From NCBI GenBank assembly GCA_900545825.1, contig URAS01000005.1, positions 93,446 to 157,445 of the forward strand: a DNA stretch of 64,000 nt, in the 5' to 3' direction. This document shows positions 51,551 through 59,614 of the stretch, in pieces. How positions within the stretch are numbered: the stretch's first letter is position 1; each line of letters begins with the position of its first letter. This DNA comes from an uncultured Actinomyces sp. (GTDB lineage: Bacteria > Actinomycetota > Actinomycetes > Actinomycetales > Actinomycetaceae). The notes under the pieces are model-generated. The model was given only the letters and a program-made list of their open reading frames with translations, did not search any database and was not told where the DNA came from. The translations under genes and the position numbers were made by a program.

Positions 51551-52176
51551 GCGCCAACGGTTCCACGATTACCCTGACCACGCCGATTTCGCGCGAGGAC
51601 ATCGAGAACATCGAGGTCGGTGACGTCATCTTTCTCGACGGGCACATCACCACCTGCCGCGACGTCGCCCATCGCCGCGTCGTCGAGCTGGGCCGCGAGC
51701 TGCCCGTCGACATCCGCGGCGGCGCGATCCTTCACGCCGGCCCGATTATCCGCAAGAAGGACGGGCAAGAGGACGCCTTCGAGGTCGTCTCGGTCGGCCC
51801 GACGACCTCGATGCGGATGGAGAAATTCGAATACGAATTCACCGAGCAGACCGGCGTCCGCCTGATCGTCGGCAAGGGCGGCATGGGGCCGAACACCGAG
51901 CGCGCCTGCCGCGAATTCGGCGCCCTCCACTGCGTGTTCCCCGCCGGCAACGCCGTGATCGCCGCGACCGAGGTCGAAGAGGTTGAGGACGGCAAATGGC
52001 GCGAACTGGGGATGCCCGAGACGCTGTGGACGTTTAGGGTCAAGCAGTTTGGCCCGCTGATCGTGTCGATCGACGCGCACGGCAACAACCTGTTCGAGCA
52101 GAAGAAGGTCGTCTACAACGAGCGGAAAGCGCAGGTGTTGGCCGACCTCGAGCAGAAAGTGCGTTACATCAAATGA
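51547..52176 (+). CDS. ttdB: L(+)-tartrate dehydratase beta subunit
   Basis: 209 residues. Near-identical family blocks to TtdB: VGDVIFLDGHITTCRDVAHRR (partly quoted), AGPIIRKKDG, SVGPTTSMRME, VGKGGMGPNTERACREF, and FGPLIVSIDAHGNNL. It provides the swivelling domain that completes the active site with the alpha subunit. The GTG start overlaps the ttdA stop and the ttdT ATG overlaps its own stop, so the three genes are tightly coupled. Confidence 0.87.
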   Translation: MSANGSTITLTTPISREDIENIEVGDVIFLDGHITTCRDVAHRRVVELGRELPVDIRGGAILHAGPIIRKKDGQEDAFEVVSVGPTTSMRMEKFEYEFTEQTGVRLIVGKGGMGPNTERACREFGALHCVFPAGNAVIAATEVEEVEDGKWRELGMPETLWTFRVKQFGPLIVSIDAHGNNLFEQKKVVYNERKAQVLADLEQKVRYIK

Positions 52177-53669
52177 GCGGCGACACCAGCGTGCGGACTG
52201 GCTGGAAAGCGCTGGTCAGTACGGAGATTAAGCCGGTCGCGCTGGCGTGTGCCGTCGGTGTCGGCGTGCTCTGTTGGGTGGCGCCGACGCCCGCCGGGCT
52301 GCCGGATAATGCGTGGCATCTGTTCGCGATCTTCGTCGCGACGGTCGTCGCGATCATCAGCAAGGCCGCGCCGATGGGGACGATCGCGATCGCCGCGATG
52401 GCGCTGTGCGCGGGCACCCAGGTGCTGGCGCCCGGCGACCCGTCGACGTCGGCGAAAGTCGCGCTGTCGGGGTTCTCGGACTCGGTCGTCTGGCTGATCG
52501 TGTCGGCGTTTTTCGTCGCCCGCTCGGTCATCGATTCGGGCCTGGGTCGGCGGATGGCGCTGGGGTTCGTGTCGATCTTCGGCCGGTCGACGCTGGGCTT
52601 GGCGTATGGGCTGGGGCTGACCGACCTCGTCCTGTCGCCGTTTATTCCGTCGAATACGGCGCGCGCCGGCGGCATCATTTACCCGGTGACGAAGTCGATT
52701 TGTCAGTCGCACGAGGACGACGGCGCCGAGGTCACCCGTGGCGGCGTGACGAAACGGCGTAATGGCGTGGGGAATTACCTCATGCTCACCGGCTACACGA
52801 TGAACCTCGCCGCGTCGACGATGTTTTTGACCGGCGCCGCGCCGAACGCGATGGCCGTCAAACTGGCCGGCGACCAGGGGACTCACCTCAGTTGGGGCGG
52901 GTGGCTGAGCGCCAGTGTCCTCCCCAGCGCCGTGGGGTTCGCCCTCGTGCCGCTGATCGTCTACGTCTTCAACAAGCCCGACGTCAGGCGCACCCCCGAG
53001 GCGCCGGCCGCGGCGCGCGCCGAACTGCGTGAGCTGGGGCGGATGACGACGCGCGAATGGATCACGTTGGCAGTGTTTGTCCTGCTTATCGGCCTGTGGG
53101 TCGGCGGCGGGTCGTTTATCTCGGCGACCCCGGTCGCCCTCGTCGGCCTGGCGATCCTGCTGATCACGGGGGCGCTGTCGTGGCGGTCGATGCTCGCTGA
53201 GCACGCCGCCTGGGACACGCTGACGTGGTTTGCCGCCCTCGTCATGATGGGGACGCAGCTGAACGAGGTCGGTTTCGTCGGCTGGTTTGGCAAGAACGTG
53301 TCCGCTTGGCTGGGGCACCTGGGCCTGGGCAAGTGGTTGGCGTTTGTCCTGTTGGCGGCGATTTACGCGCTGTCGCACTACCTGTTCGCGTCCGGGACCG
53401 CGCATACGGCGTCGATGTTCGCCGTGTTCTACGGAGTCGGCTTGGCGATCGGACTGCCGGCGATCCCGACGCTTGTGTTCCTCGCGGGGATCCCGACGAT
53501 GTTCGGCTGCCTTACCCACTACGGGAACGGCCCGGCGCCCGTGTTTTACGGGTCGGGTTACGTCGACGTCAAGACCTGGTGGATCACGGGTACCGCCCTC
53601 GGCCTCATGTTCCTCGTCGTCTGGTCGACGATCGGCGTCGCCTGGTGGCACATCATCGGTGTCTGGTGA
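52173..53669 (+). CDS. ttdT: DASS-family anion transporter (tartrate/succinate antiporter-like)
   Basis: 498 residues with about twelve membrane segments. DASS/CitT signatures are LSPFIPSNTARAGGIIYPV (first SNT motif) and LTHYGNGPAPVFYGSGYV near the C-terminus. Coupling to ttdAB points to tartrate uptake in exchange for succinate, as TtdT does in anaerobically grown E. coli; citrate or another dicarboxylate is possible. It is followed by a strong hairpin. Confidence 0.82.
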   Translation: MSGDTSVRTGWKALVSTEIKPVALACAVGVGVLCWVAPTPAGLPDNAWHLFAIFVATVVAIISKAAPMGTIAIAAMALCAGTQVLAPGDPSTSAKVALSGFSDSVVWLIVSAFFVARSVIDSGLGRRMALGFVSIFGRSTLGLAYGLGLTDLVLSPFIPSNTARAGGIIYPVTKSICQSHEDDGAEVTRGGVTKRRNGVGNYLMLTGYTMNLAASTMFLTGAAPNAMAVKLAGDQGTHLSWGGWLSASVLPSAVGFALVPLIVYVFNKPDVRRTPEAPAAARAELRELGRMTTREWITLAVFVLLIGLWVGGGSFISATPVALVGLAILLITGALSWRSMLAEHAAWDTLTWFAALVMMGTQLNEVGFVGWFGKNVSAWLGHLGLGKWLAFVLLAAIYALSHYLFASGTAHTASMFAVFYGVGLAIGLPAIPTLVFLAGIPTMFGCLTHYGNGPAPVFYGSGYVDVKTWWITGTALGLMFLVVWSTIGVAWWHIIGVW

Positions 53670-53683
53670 CCCGCCCGTCGAAG

Positions 53684-53877
53684 TTATCCCCACTATCCCC
53701 AACCCCACAGGCTGTGAACAGTCGTTGTCCACAGCCTGTGGGGTAACCTGTTGAAACTTACATACGTGTAGTTAGCCGCCAAACGGCGCCGTTCCGCCGA
53801 ATTGTCGAGGCCGGTGTGTGAGAGCGTCTAATGACACCGGTGTAGTTATCCCCAGGTAGTCCACACGTTGTGGATAA
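53684..53877. other. DnaA-box cluster downstream of ttdT
   Basis: TTATCCCCA 53684, CTATCCCCA 53693, TTGTCCACA 53725, TTATCCCCA 53846, and TGTGGATAA 53869 (perfect, minus). The cluster is about 16 kb from dnaA. A G/T-rich strand (53878-53945, runs such as GTGGGTGGGG and GGTGGTGGGG) follows directly. Confidence 0.5.
53703..53743. terminator. 14-bp-stem hairpin after ttdT
   Basis: CCCCACAGGCTGTG and CACAGCCTGTGGGG pair perfectly across a 13-nt loop, 33 bases after the stop. There is no U-run. One DnaA-box match lies across the loop and right arm. Confidence 0.6.
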
Positions 53878-53992
53878 GTGGGTGGGGTGTGTGGGTTGTG
53901 GATTGGGCGGTGGTGGGGATGGCGGGAGTGAGGGCGGGTTGGTTCGCCGGCTTGCGTCTATTGATGGCCTTCGGCGGTAGTCATGCCGATGA

Positions 53993-54028
53993 CCGTGACG
54001 TTTTCGGACGGAAGAATCACGTTCACGG
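53993..54028. repeat. Intergenic inverted repeat family 2, copy 2
   Basis: CCGTGACGTTTTCGGACGG ... AATCACGTTCACGG; it shares TTCGGAC(A/G)GAA and TCACGTTC with the copies at the right end of the window. Confidence 0.5.
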
Positions 54029-54050
54029 CCTCCACCCAAACATGAGCGCG

Positions 54051-54107
54051 AAATGTGACTTCTTTCGGTGTGTAAGTGGCCATTTCACCCCCAAAAAAGT
54101 CACATTT
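54051..54107. repeat. Inverted repeat, 11-bp perfect arms
   Basis: AAATGTGACTT and AAGTCACATTT, 35 nt apart. They resemble the GTGA...TCAC arrangement of family 2 but are otherwise distinct. Confidence 0.5.
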
Positions 54108-54347
54108 GGGGGGTCTAGTCAAAATCACCATCCAAGCACGCGACCCGGCGGGTTAACATGACCCACCGCCGCCCCCAATCCTCCCTGCCCGAACCAAGCA
54201 GACCACCAACGGCCGTGACGCTTTCGACAGAGTTAGTCGCCACAACTACCACTAAGCCCACCCTCACCTTTCTTTACCAACGGCAGATTATTTATTTATG
54301 TAACAGCGACGTTCGAGAAAAGCCGGGCTTAGGTCCCAGGACTTTGG

Positions 54348-54403
54348 GCGCATATGCGCAGGTGGGGGGCGCAATTCGGGCAAATCGCCCCGTGACCTGC
54401 GCA
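54348..54403. promoter_or_regulatory. Nested inverted repeats upstream of porG
   Basis: The palindrome GCGCATATGCGC (54348-54359) overlaps TGCGCAGGT (54355), which pairs with ACCTGCGCA (54395-54403); GGGGCG/CGCCCC pair inside. It lies directly before the -10 box, so it is more likely an operator than a leader structure. Confidence 0.45.
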
Positions 54404-54409
54404 GACTCC

Positions 54410-54415
54410 TACTCT
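54410..54415 (+). promoter_or_regulatory. -10 box of porG (leaderless type)
   Basis: TACTCT, then GGCCTC, then ATG 54422; no ribosome site. Confidence 0.45.
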
Positions 54416-54421
54416 GGCCTC

Positions 54422-55009
54422 ATGACTGAGGTACGCATTCATGGTCGAGGCGGGCAAGGTGTCGTCACCGCCTCAGATCTCATGGCTTACGCGGCGTTTA
54501 CCGACGGTCACCACGCACAAGCGTTCCCCTCGTTTGGCTCGGAACGTACAGGCGCGCCTGTCGTCAGCTACTGCCGCATCACCGACACCGAAATCCGCAC
54601 CCGCGAGCCCGTGCTCGCGCCCGACCTCGTCGTCGTCCAGGACCCGACACTGTTGCCGATCATGGACGTCTTCTCGGGTCTGGCGAGCGACGGCTACGCC
54701 CTCATCAACTCGGCGAAAACCACGACTGAACTGGGCATCGACGACATCGTCGCCACCTATCAGCCGGGCCACATCATCACCATCCCGGCGACGGAGTTGG
54801 CGAAGAAATACCTGGGACGCCCGCTGCCCAACGCCGTCATGTTGGGCGGGGTCGCCGCCCTCACCGGTCTGGTCAGGCTGGAGTCGGTGCAGCAGGCGAT
54901 CCGCAACAAGTTCCCAGGCAAGATCGGCGAACGAAACGTCGAGGCCGCCTCGGCGGCGTATGACCTGATGAAGAGCATGATGGCGGGGAAGGAGAAGGCC
55001 GATGCTTGA
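54422..55009 (+). CDS. porG: 2-oxoacid:ferredoxin oxidoreductase, gamma subunit
   Basis: 195 residues. The gamma-domain motif VRIHGRGGQGVVTASDLMAYA at the N-terminus is diagnostic, and HAQAFPSFGSERTGAPV follows. It is part of a pyruvate (or other 2-oxoacid) oxidoreductase that splits CoA-dependently to acyl-CoA and CO2 with reduced ferredoxin. It overlaps porA by 8 bases. Longer upstream frames run through the regulatory region and are rejected. Pyruvate is the default substrate guess; keto-isovalerate is possible. Confidence 0.88.
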   Translation: MTEVRIHGRGGQGVVTASDLMAYAAFTDGHHAQAFPSFGSERTGAPVVSYCRITDTEIRTREPVLAPDLVVVQDPTLLPIMDVFSGLASDGYALINSAKTTTELGIDDIVATYQPGHIITIPATELAKKYLGRPLPNAVMLGGVAALTGLVRLESVQQAIRNKFPGKIGERNVEAASAAYDLMKSMMAGKEKADA

Positions 55010-56267
55010 GCAAATCGAAGGCTCGCAGGCAATGGCGCGCGCCGTCGCTGCCTGCCACCCCGAGGTGATCGCCGCCTACCCGATCAGCCCCCAAACCCAC
55101 ATCGTTGAAGCGCTGTCGGCGCTGGTCAAGAGCGGAAAGCTCGAGGGCTGCGAATACATCAACGTCGAGTCCGAGTTCGGCGCGATGTCCGCGTGCATCG
55201 GTGCATCGGCGGCCGGCGCGAGGACGTACACGGCGACGGCCTCGCAGGGCCTGCTGTTCATGGTCGAGGCCGTCTATAACGCGTCCGGCTTGGGCCTGCC
55301 GATCGTCATGACGGTCGCCAACCGCGCGATCGGCGCGCCGATCAACATTTGGAACGACCACACCGACTCGATGTCGCAGCGCGACTCCGGGTGGCTGCAG
55401 CTGTTCGCCGAGAACAACCAAGAGGCCGCTGACCTGCACGTTCAGGCGTTCAGGATCGCCGAGGAGCTGTCGGTGCCCGTCATGGTGTGCATGGACGGCT
55501 TCATCCTCACCCACGCGGTCGAGCAGGTCGACCTCCCCGAACCCGAACAGGTCGAGAAGTTCCTGCCGCCGTACACGCCGCGCGTCGTCCTCGACCCGGC
55601 CGACCCGATCACGCTGGGCGCGATGGTGGGCCCCGAGGCGTTCACCGAGGTCCGCTACCTCGCCCACGTCAAGCAGCAGCAGGCGCTCGAGCTGATTCCG
55701 CAGGTCGCGGCCGAGTTCAAGGACGTTTTCGGGCGCGACTCGGGCGGCCTTGTCCGCCCCTACAAGTGCGAGGACGCCGAAACGATCGTCGTCGCGCTGG
55801 GGTCCGTCCTGGGCACGATTAAGGACGTCGTCGACGCGCGCCGCGCCGCGGGCGAAAAGATCGGCGTCCTCGGGATCACGTCGTTCAGGCCGTTCCCGTT
55901 CGAGGCCGTCGCCGACGCCCTCGAGGGCGCCAAGCGGTTCGTCTGCGTGGAAAAGGCGTTCAGCGTCGGCATGGGTGGCATCGTCGCGTCGCACTGCCGC
56001 GCGGCCCTGGCCCACCGCGGCAAGTCACTGAAGAACTACGAGGTCATCGCCGGTTTGGGTGGGCGCAACATCACGAAGCGTTCGCTCGACGAGATGCTCG
56101 ATTCCGCGGCCAAGGATGAGCTGGAGCAGCTGACGTTCCTTGACCTCGACCGCGAGCTGGTCGAGCGCGAGCTCAAGCGCCAGTCCGAGCACCGCCGGTC
56201 CGGCTCGATCGCCGAGAACGTCCAGCGCGACGCCCGCGTCCGCGCGAATGAACACCTGGGCTTGTGA
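55002..56267 (+). CDS. porA: 2-oxoacid:ferredoxin oxidoreductase, alpha subunit
   Basis: 421 residues. The alpha-chain markers are AAYPISPQTHIVEALS, VESEFGAMSACIGASAAGARTYTATASQGL (partly quoted) and AINIWND-like PINIWNDHTDSMSQRD. It carries the pyrimidine-binding side of thiamine diphosphate. Its start overlaps porG, and porB begins 16 bases after its stop with GGGGGAGGAG, so the four genes form one operon. Confidence 0.9.
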   Translation: MLEQIEGSQAMARAVAACHPEVIAAYPISPQTHIVEALSALVKSGKLEGCEYINVESEFGAMSACIGASAAGARTYTATASQGLLFMVEAVYNASGLGLPIVMTVANRAIGAPINIWNDHTDSMSQRDSGWLQLFAENNQEAADLHVQAFRIAEELSVPVMVCMDGFILTHAVEQVDLPEPEQVEKFLPPYTPRVVLDPADPITLGAMVGPEAFTEVRYLAHVKQQQALELIPQVAAEFKDVFGRDSGGLVRPYKCEDAETIVVALGSVLGTIKDVVDARRAAGEKIGVLGITSFRPFPFEAVADALEGAKRFVCVEKAFSVGMGGIVASHCRAALAHRGKSLKNYEVIAGLGGRNITKRSLDEMLDSAAKDELEQLTFLDLDRELVERELKRQSEHRRSGSIAENVQRDARVRANEHLGL

Positions 56268-56283
56268 ATGGGGGAGGAGAACT

Positions 56284-57657
56284 ATGAGTACCGTTTCACT
56301 GCCTGAACCCCTGATCCGCACCACCCGCGAGACCGAGATTCCCGCGCGTGAGCACGTGAAGTTTTACCAGGTCGGCTCGTATGCCGTCGGCAACCGCCTG
56401 GCCGGCGACGACGACCGGTCGCTGCAGTCGAACCCCCAGCGCATCAACTCGCTGACGTCCGGGCACCGCGCGTGCCAGGGCTGCGGCGAGGCGCTCGGCG
56501 CGCGCTACGCCCTCGACACGGCGACCGCCGCCGCCGAGGGCGACATCATCACGGTGAACGCGACCGGCTGCCTCGAGGTGTTCTCGACGCCGTACCCGGA
56601 ATCGGCGTGGACCGTCCCGTGGATCCACTCGCTGTTCGGCAACGCCCCGGCGGTCGCGTCGGGCGTGGCCGCGGCGATGCGCGCGAAAGGCCGCTCGACC
56701 AGGGTCGTTGCCCAGGGCGGCGACGGCGGCACGGTTGATATTGGGATGGGCTGCCTGTCCGGCATGTTCGAGCGCAACGACGACGTCCTCTACATTTGTT
56801 ACGACAACGAGGCGTACATGAACACCGGCGTCCAGCGTTCCGGCGCGACGCCGCCGGCCGCGCGCACCGCGACCACGCAGCCCGTGGGCTCCCACCCCGG
56901 AAACACGTGGGGCCAGGGCAAAGACATGGCGCGCATCGCGATGGCCCACGAGATCCCGTACGTCGCGACCGCCACGGTCGCCGACCTGCGCGACCTCGAA
57001 TACAAGGTCAACAAGGCCATGCAGTACCACGGTGCCCGCTACATTCACGTGCTCGTGCCGTGCCCGCTGGGGTGGGGGTCGCCCTCGAACAAGACGATCC
57101 AGGTGGCCCGCATGGCCACGCAGTGCGGCCTGTTCCCGGTCTTCGAGGCCGAGGGCGGCGAAATCACGACGGTGACGAAGATCCGCCGGCCCGTGCCGGT
57201 GACGGAGTACCTCAAGCTCCAGCGCCGTTTCGCCCACCTGTTCAAGCCGGGCCAGGAGGACGTCCTCACCCGCCTGCAGGCGATCTGCGACCGCAACATT
57301 CGCCGTTACGGCCTCATCGAGGCCGACGAGCTGGACGAGGACGTCCTCGAGCGCATCCTTTCCGCCTCCGAAGACCCGGAGGGTCGCTTTACGCCGCAGG
57401 TTATCGCGGAAACGAAGCGGACGAAGCACGAGGCCGACCAGGCCGCGCACGACGCGACGACGGGCGAAACGTCGGCCTCGGCGATGACGCCCGAGCAGGC
57501 GCGCCCCGGCGGCGACGGCGCCGACAAGCTGGCGGGCACCGAGACCTCGTCCAGCGTGGCGGCCGGCGAGGGCGTCGATTCCGACGCCGCACAAGATCCC
57601 GTCGAGCAGGTGCGTCGGACGAAAGCCGACGCCGCGAAGGAAGGGGATGCCCGATGA
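56284..57657 (+). CDS. porB: 2-oxoacid:ferredoxin oxidoreductase, beta subunit with extra C-terminal tail
   Basis: 457 residues. The thiamine diphosphate motif is GGDGGTVDIGMG ... YDNEAYMNTG, and cluster cysteines are in RACQGCGEALG, with ATGCLEVFSTPYP following. The usual beta chain ends at about residue 330-345; here about 110 further residues are Ala/Glu/Thr/Asp-rich and probably disordered. It overlaps the next gene by 4 bases (ATGA). Confidence 0.88.
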   Translation: MSTVSLPEPLIRTTRETEIPAREHVKFYQVGSYAVGNRLAGDDDRSLQSNPQRINSLTSGHRACQGCGEALGARYALDTATAAAEGDIITVNATGCLEVFSTPYPESAWTVPWIHSLFGNAPAVASGVAAAMRAKGRSTRVVAQGGDGGTVDIGMGCLSGMFERNDDVLYICYDNEAYMNTGVQRSGATPPAARTATTQPVGSHPGNTWGQGKDMARIAMAHEIPYVATATVADLRDLEYKVNKAMQYHGARYIHVLVPCPLGWGSPSNKTIQVARMATQCGLFPVFEAEGGEITTVTKIRRPVPVTEYLKLQRRFAHLFKPGQEDVLTRLQAICDRNIRRYGLIEADELDEDVLERILSASEDPEGRFTPQVIAETKRTKHEADQAAHDATTGETSASAMTPEQARPGGDGADKLAGTETSSSVAAGEGVDSDAAQDPVEQVRRTKADAAKEGDAR

Positions 57658-59318
57658 CTGACTCAACAGTTCTTCCCGCGCACGCCAACACCCACCACGA
57701 CTCGTCGGCGCCGTGGGCGATCTCGCTGGAGGTCGGCTCGTCGCTGGCCAACGAAACGGGTTCGTGGCGTACCGAACGGCCCGTCTACGTCGACCTCCTG
57801 CCGCCGTGCAACAAGGCGTGCCCGGCCGGCGAGAACATCCAGCAGTGGCTGTTCCACGCCGAAGAGGGCGACTACGAGGCCGCCTGGCGCGAAATCATGG
57901 TCAACAACCCGCTGCCTGCGACGATGGGGCGCGTCTGCTACCACCCGTGCCAGACCGCCTGCAACCGGTGCCAGCTGGACGAGGCCGTCGGCATCAACGC
58001 GATCGAGCGGTTCCTCGGCGACAAGGCGCTCGCGGAGGGCTGGGAGGTCCCCGCTGGCGCCGCCGACACCGGCAAGCGCGTCCTCGTCGTCGGCGCCGGC
58101 CCGTCGGGCCTATCGGCTGCGTACCACCTGCGCCGGCTGGGCCACGACGTCGAAGTTCGCGACGCCGGGCCGATGGCGGGCGGCATGATGCGGTTCGGCA
58201 TCCCGGCGTACCGCCTGCCGCGCGACATCCTCGACGCTGAAATCAAGCGGATCGAGGACATGGGCGTGAAGTTCACCTTCAACGCGAAGGTCGACAACGT
58301 CGAGGACGTCAAGAACGACTACGACGCCGTCTTCCTCGCCGTCGGCGCCCACATCGGCCGCCACGCGAACATCCCCGCCGGCGGGTCGGCGAAGGTCATG
58401 GACGCCGTCGAAATGCTCGCCGACATGGAGGGCGACGAGAAGCCGATGCTCGGCCGCCGCGTCGTCATCTACGGCGGCGGCAACACGGCGATCGACGCCG
58501 CCCGTACGGCGAAGCGTCTGGGCGCCGAAGAGGCCGTCATCGTTTACCGCCGGACCCGCGACCGCATGCCGGCGCACGACTCCGAGGTCATGGAGGCCGA
58601 GGAAGAGGGCATCATGATGCGGTGGCTGTCGACGATTAAGCACATCGATGGCGGCAAACTGACCGTCGAAAAGATGGAGCTCGACGAGAACGGCTTCCCC
58701 CAGCCCACCGGCGAATACGAGGAGCTGGGCGCCGACTCGGTCGTCATGGCGCTGGGCCAGGAATCCGACCTCGGACTGGTTGAACGGGCGAAGGACATCG
58801 AGATCAAGAACGGCGTCGTCCAGGTGAACAACCAGATGATGACGGGGATCAAGGGCGTCTTCGCCGGCGGCGACATGGTGCCGTCGGAGCGCACGGTCAC
58901 TGTCGCCATCGGCCACGGCAAGAAGGCGGCGCGCTACATCGACGCCTACCTGCGCGGCGACACGTACACGCCGGCGCCCAAGCACGCCGACGCGACCTTC
59001 GATAACCTCACGACCTGGTATTACGCCGACGCGCCGCACCAGGTGCGCGAACGCATCGAGGGCGCCCGCCGCGCCTCGACGTTCGACGAGGTCGTCAAGG
59101 GGCTGGACGAGACGTCCGCGATCTTCGAGGCCCGCCGCTGCATGTCATGCGGCAACTGCTTCGGGTGCGACAACTGCTTCGGCGTGTGCCCGGACAACGC
59201 GATCACAAAGATCCGGCCGACCGAGTACGTCTTCAAGTACGACTACTGCAAGGGCTGCGGCATCTGCGTCGAAGAGTGCCCGTGCGGCGCGATCCAGATG
59301 ATCCCTGAGGAGGTGTAG
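57654..59318 (+). CDS. GltD-like NAD(P)H/FAD oxidoreductase fused to a PorD-like 2[4Fe-4S] ferredoxin
   Basis: 554 residues. The N-terminal Fe-S part has CNKACPAGENIQQ and CYHPCQTACNRCQLDEAVGI, as in glutamate synthase small subunit. FAD binding is VLVVGAGPSGLSAAYHL; NAD(P)H binding is VVIYGGGNTAIDAARTAKRLG. The C-terminal 60 residues carry two cluster motifs, CMSCGNCFGCDNCFGVCP and CKGCGICVEECPCGAI, replacing the separate delta subunit. It should pass electrons between the oxidoreductase and NAD(P)H. It is the last gene of the por operon. Confidence 0.85.
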   Translation: MTDSTVLPAHANTHHDSSAPWAISLEVGSSLANETGSWRTERPVYVDLLPPCNKACPAGENIQQWLFHAEEGDYEAAWREIMVNNPLPATMGRVCYHPCQTACNRCQLDEAVGINAIERFLGDKALAEGWEVPAGAADTGKRVLVVGAGPSGLSAAYHLRRLGHDVEVRDAGPMAGGMMRFGIPAYRLPRDILDAEIKRIEDMGVKFTFNAKVDNVEDVKNDYDAVFLAVGAHIGRHANIPAGGSAKVMDAVEMLADMEGDEKPMLGRRVVIYGGGNTAIDAARTAKRLGAEEAVIVYRRTRDRMPAHDSEVMEAEEEGIMMRWLSTIKHIDGGKLTVEKMELDENGFPQPTGEYEELGADSVVMALGQESDLGLVERAKDIEIKNGVVQVNNQMMTGIKGVFAGGDMVPSERTVTVAIGHGKKAARYIDAYLRGDTYTPAPKHADATFDNLTTWYYADAPHQVRERIEGARRASTFDEVVKGLDETSAIFEARRCMSCGNCFGCDNCFGVCPDNAITKIRPTEYVFKYDYCKGCGICVEECPCGAIQMIPEEV

Positions 59319-59377
59319 CCGAGCCGGCTTGAGCCGGTTTGCGGTTTGGGTCGGCATGGGCCGGCCTGTGGTCTGAG

Positions 59378-59413
59378 CGAAGCGGGCCTCGCCATGCGGC
59401 GGGGCCCGCTTCG
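59378..59413 (+). terminator. Hairpin after the por operon
   Basis: CGAAGCGGGCC and GGCCCGCTTCG, 11-bp perfect stem, 60 bases after the stop; no U-run. Confidence 0.6.
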
Positions 59414-59569
59414 TGTGCGCGGGGGCGTGTGACGGATGGGCGCGCGGGCGGGGTGCGTCCGGGCACCCGAGGGCGGCCAAAAGTCCCGCGGATAAACCGC
59501 GGTAACTAGCGGGAAAAGTTTTCCAATGAGACTTATGTCCCTCCGCGCGCGCGATCGGCTTTTGGTCCC

Positions 59570-59575
59570 TACACT
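59570..59575 (+). promoter_or_regulatory. -10 box of the second dicarboxylate transporter gene
   Basis: TACACT 40 bases before the start. The palindrome CTCGACGTCGAG (59591-59602) lies between it and the ribosome site AGAGAGGA. Confidence 0.4.
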
Positions 59576-59614
59576 GGCCCTATCCAATCCCTCGACGTCG
59601 AGAGAGGACGTATC

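Larger units (their letters stand above)
53744..54421. other. Gene-free region between ttdT and porG
   Basis: No convincing gene. It holds DnaA-like boxes, the palindrome ACACCGGTGT (53834), the G-rich stretch, a family-2 repeat (53993), an 11-bp inverted repeat (54051-54107), and a relatively A/T-rich patch (TTATTTATTTATG near 54287). The porG control region follows. An open frame at 53868-54161 has no ribosome site or protein-like composition. Confidence 0.6.

Noticed and set aside
50516..52176. Naming the pair fumarase (fumA-type)
   Set aside because: Separate alpha and beta subunits, close TtdA/TtdB sequence blocks and an adjoining DASS exchanger fit tartrate dehydratase better; fumarase remains possible.
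53868..54161. 97-codon frame between ttdT and porG
   Set aside because: Runs through the G-rich stretch and repeats, with no ribosome site and no recognisable protein features.
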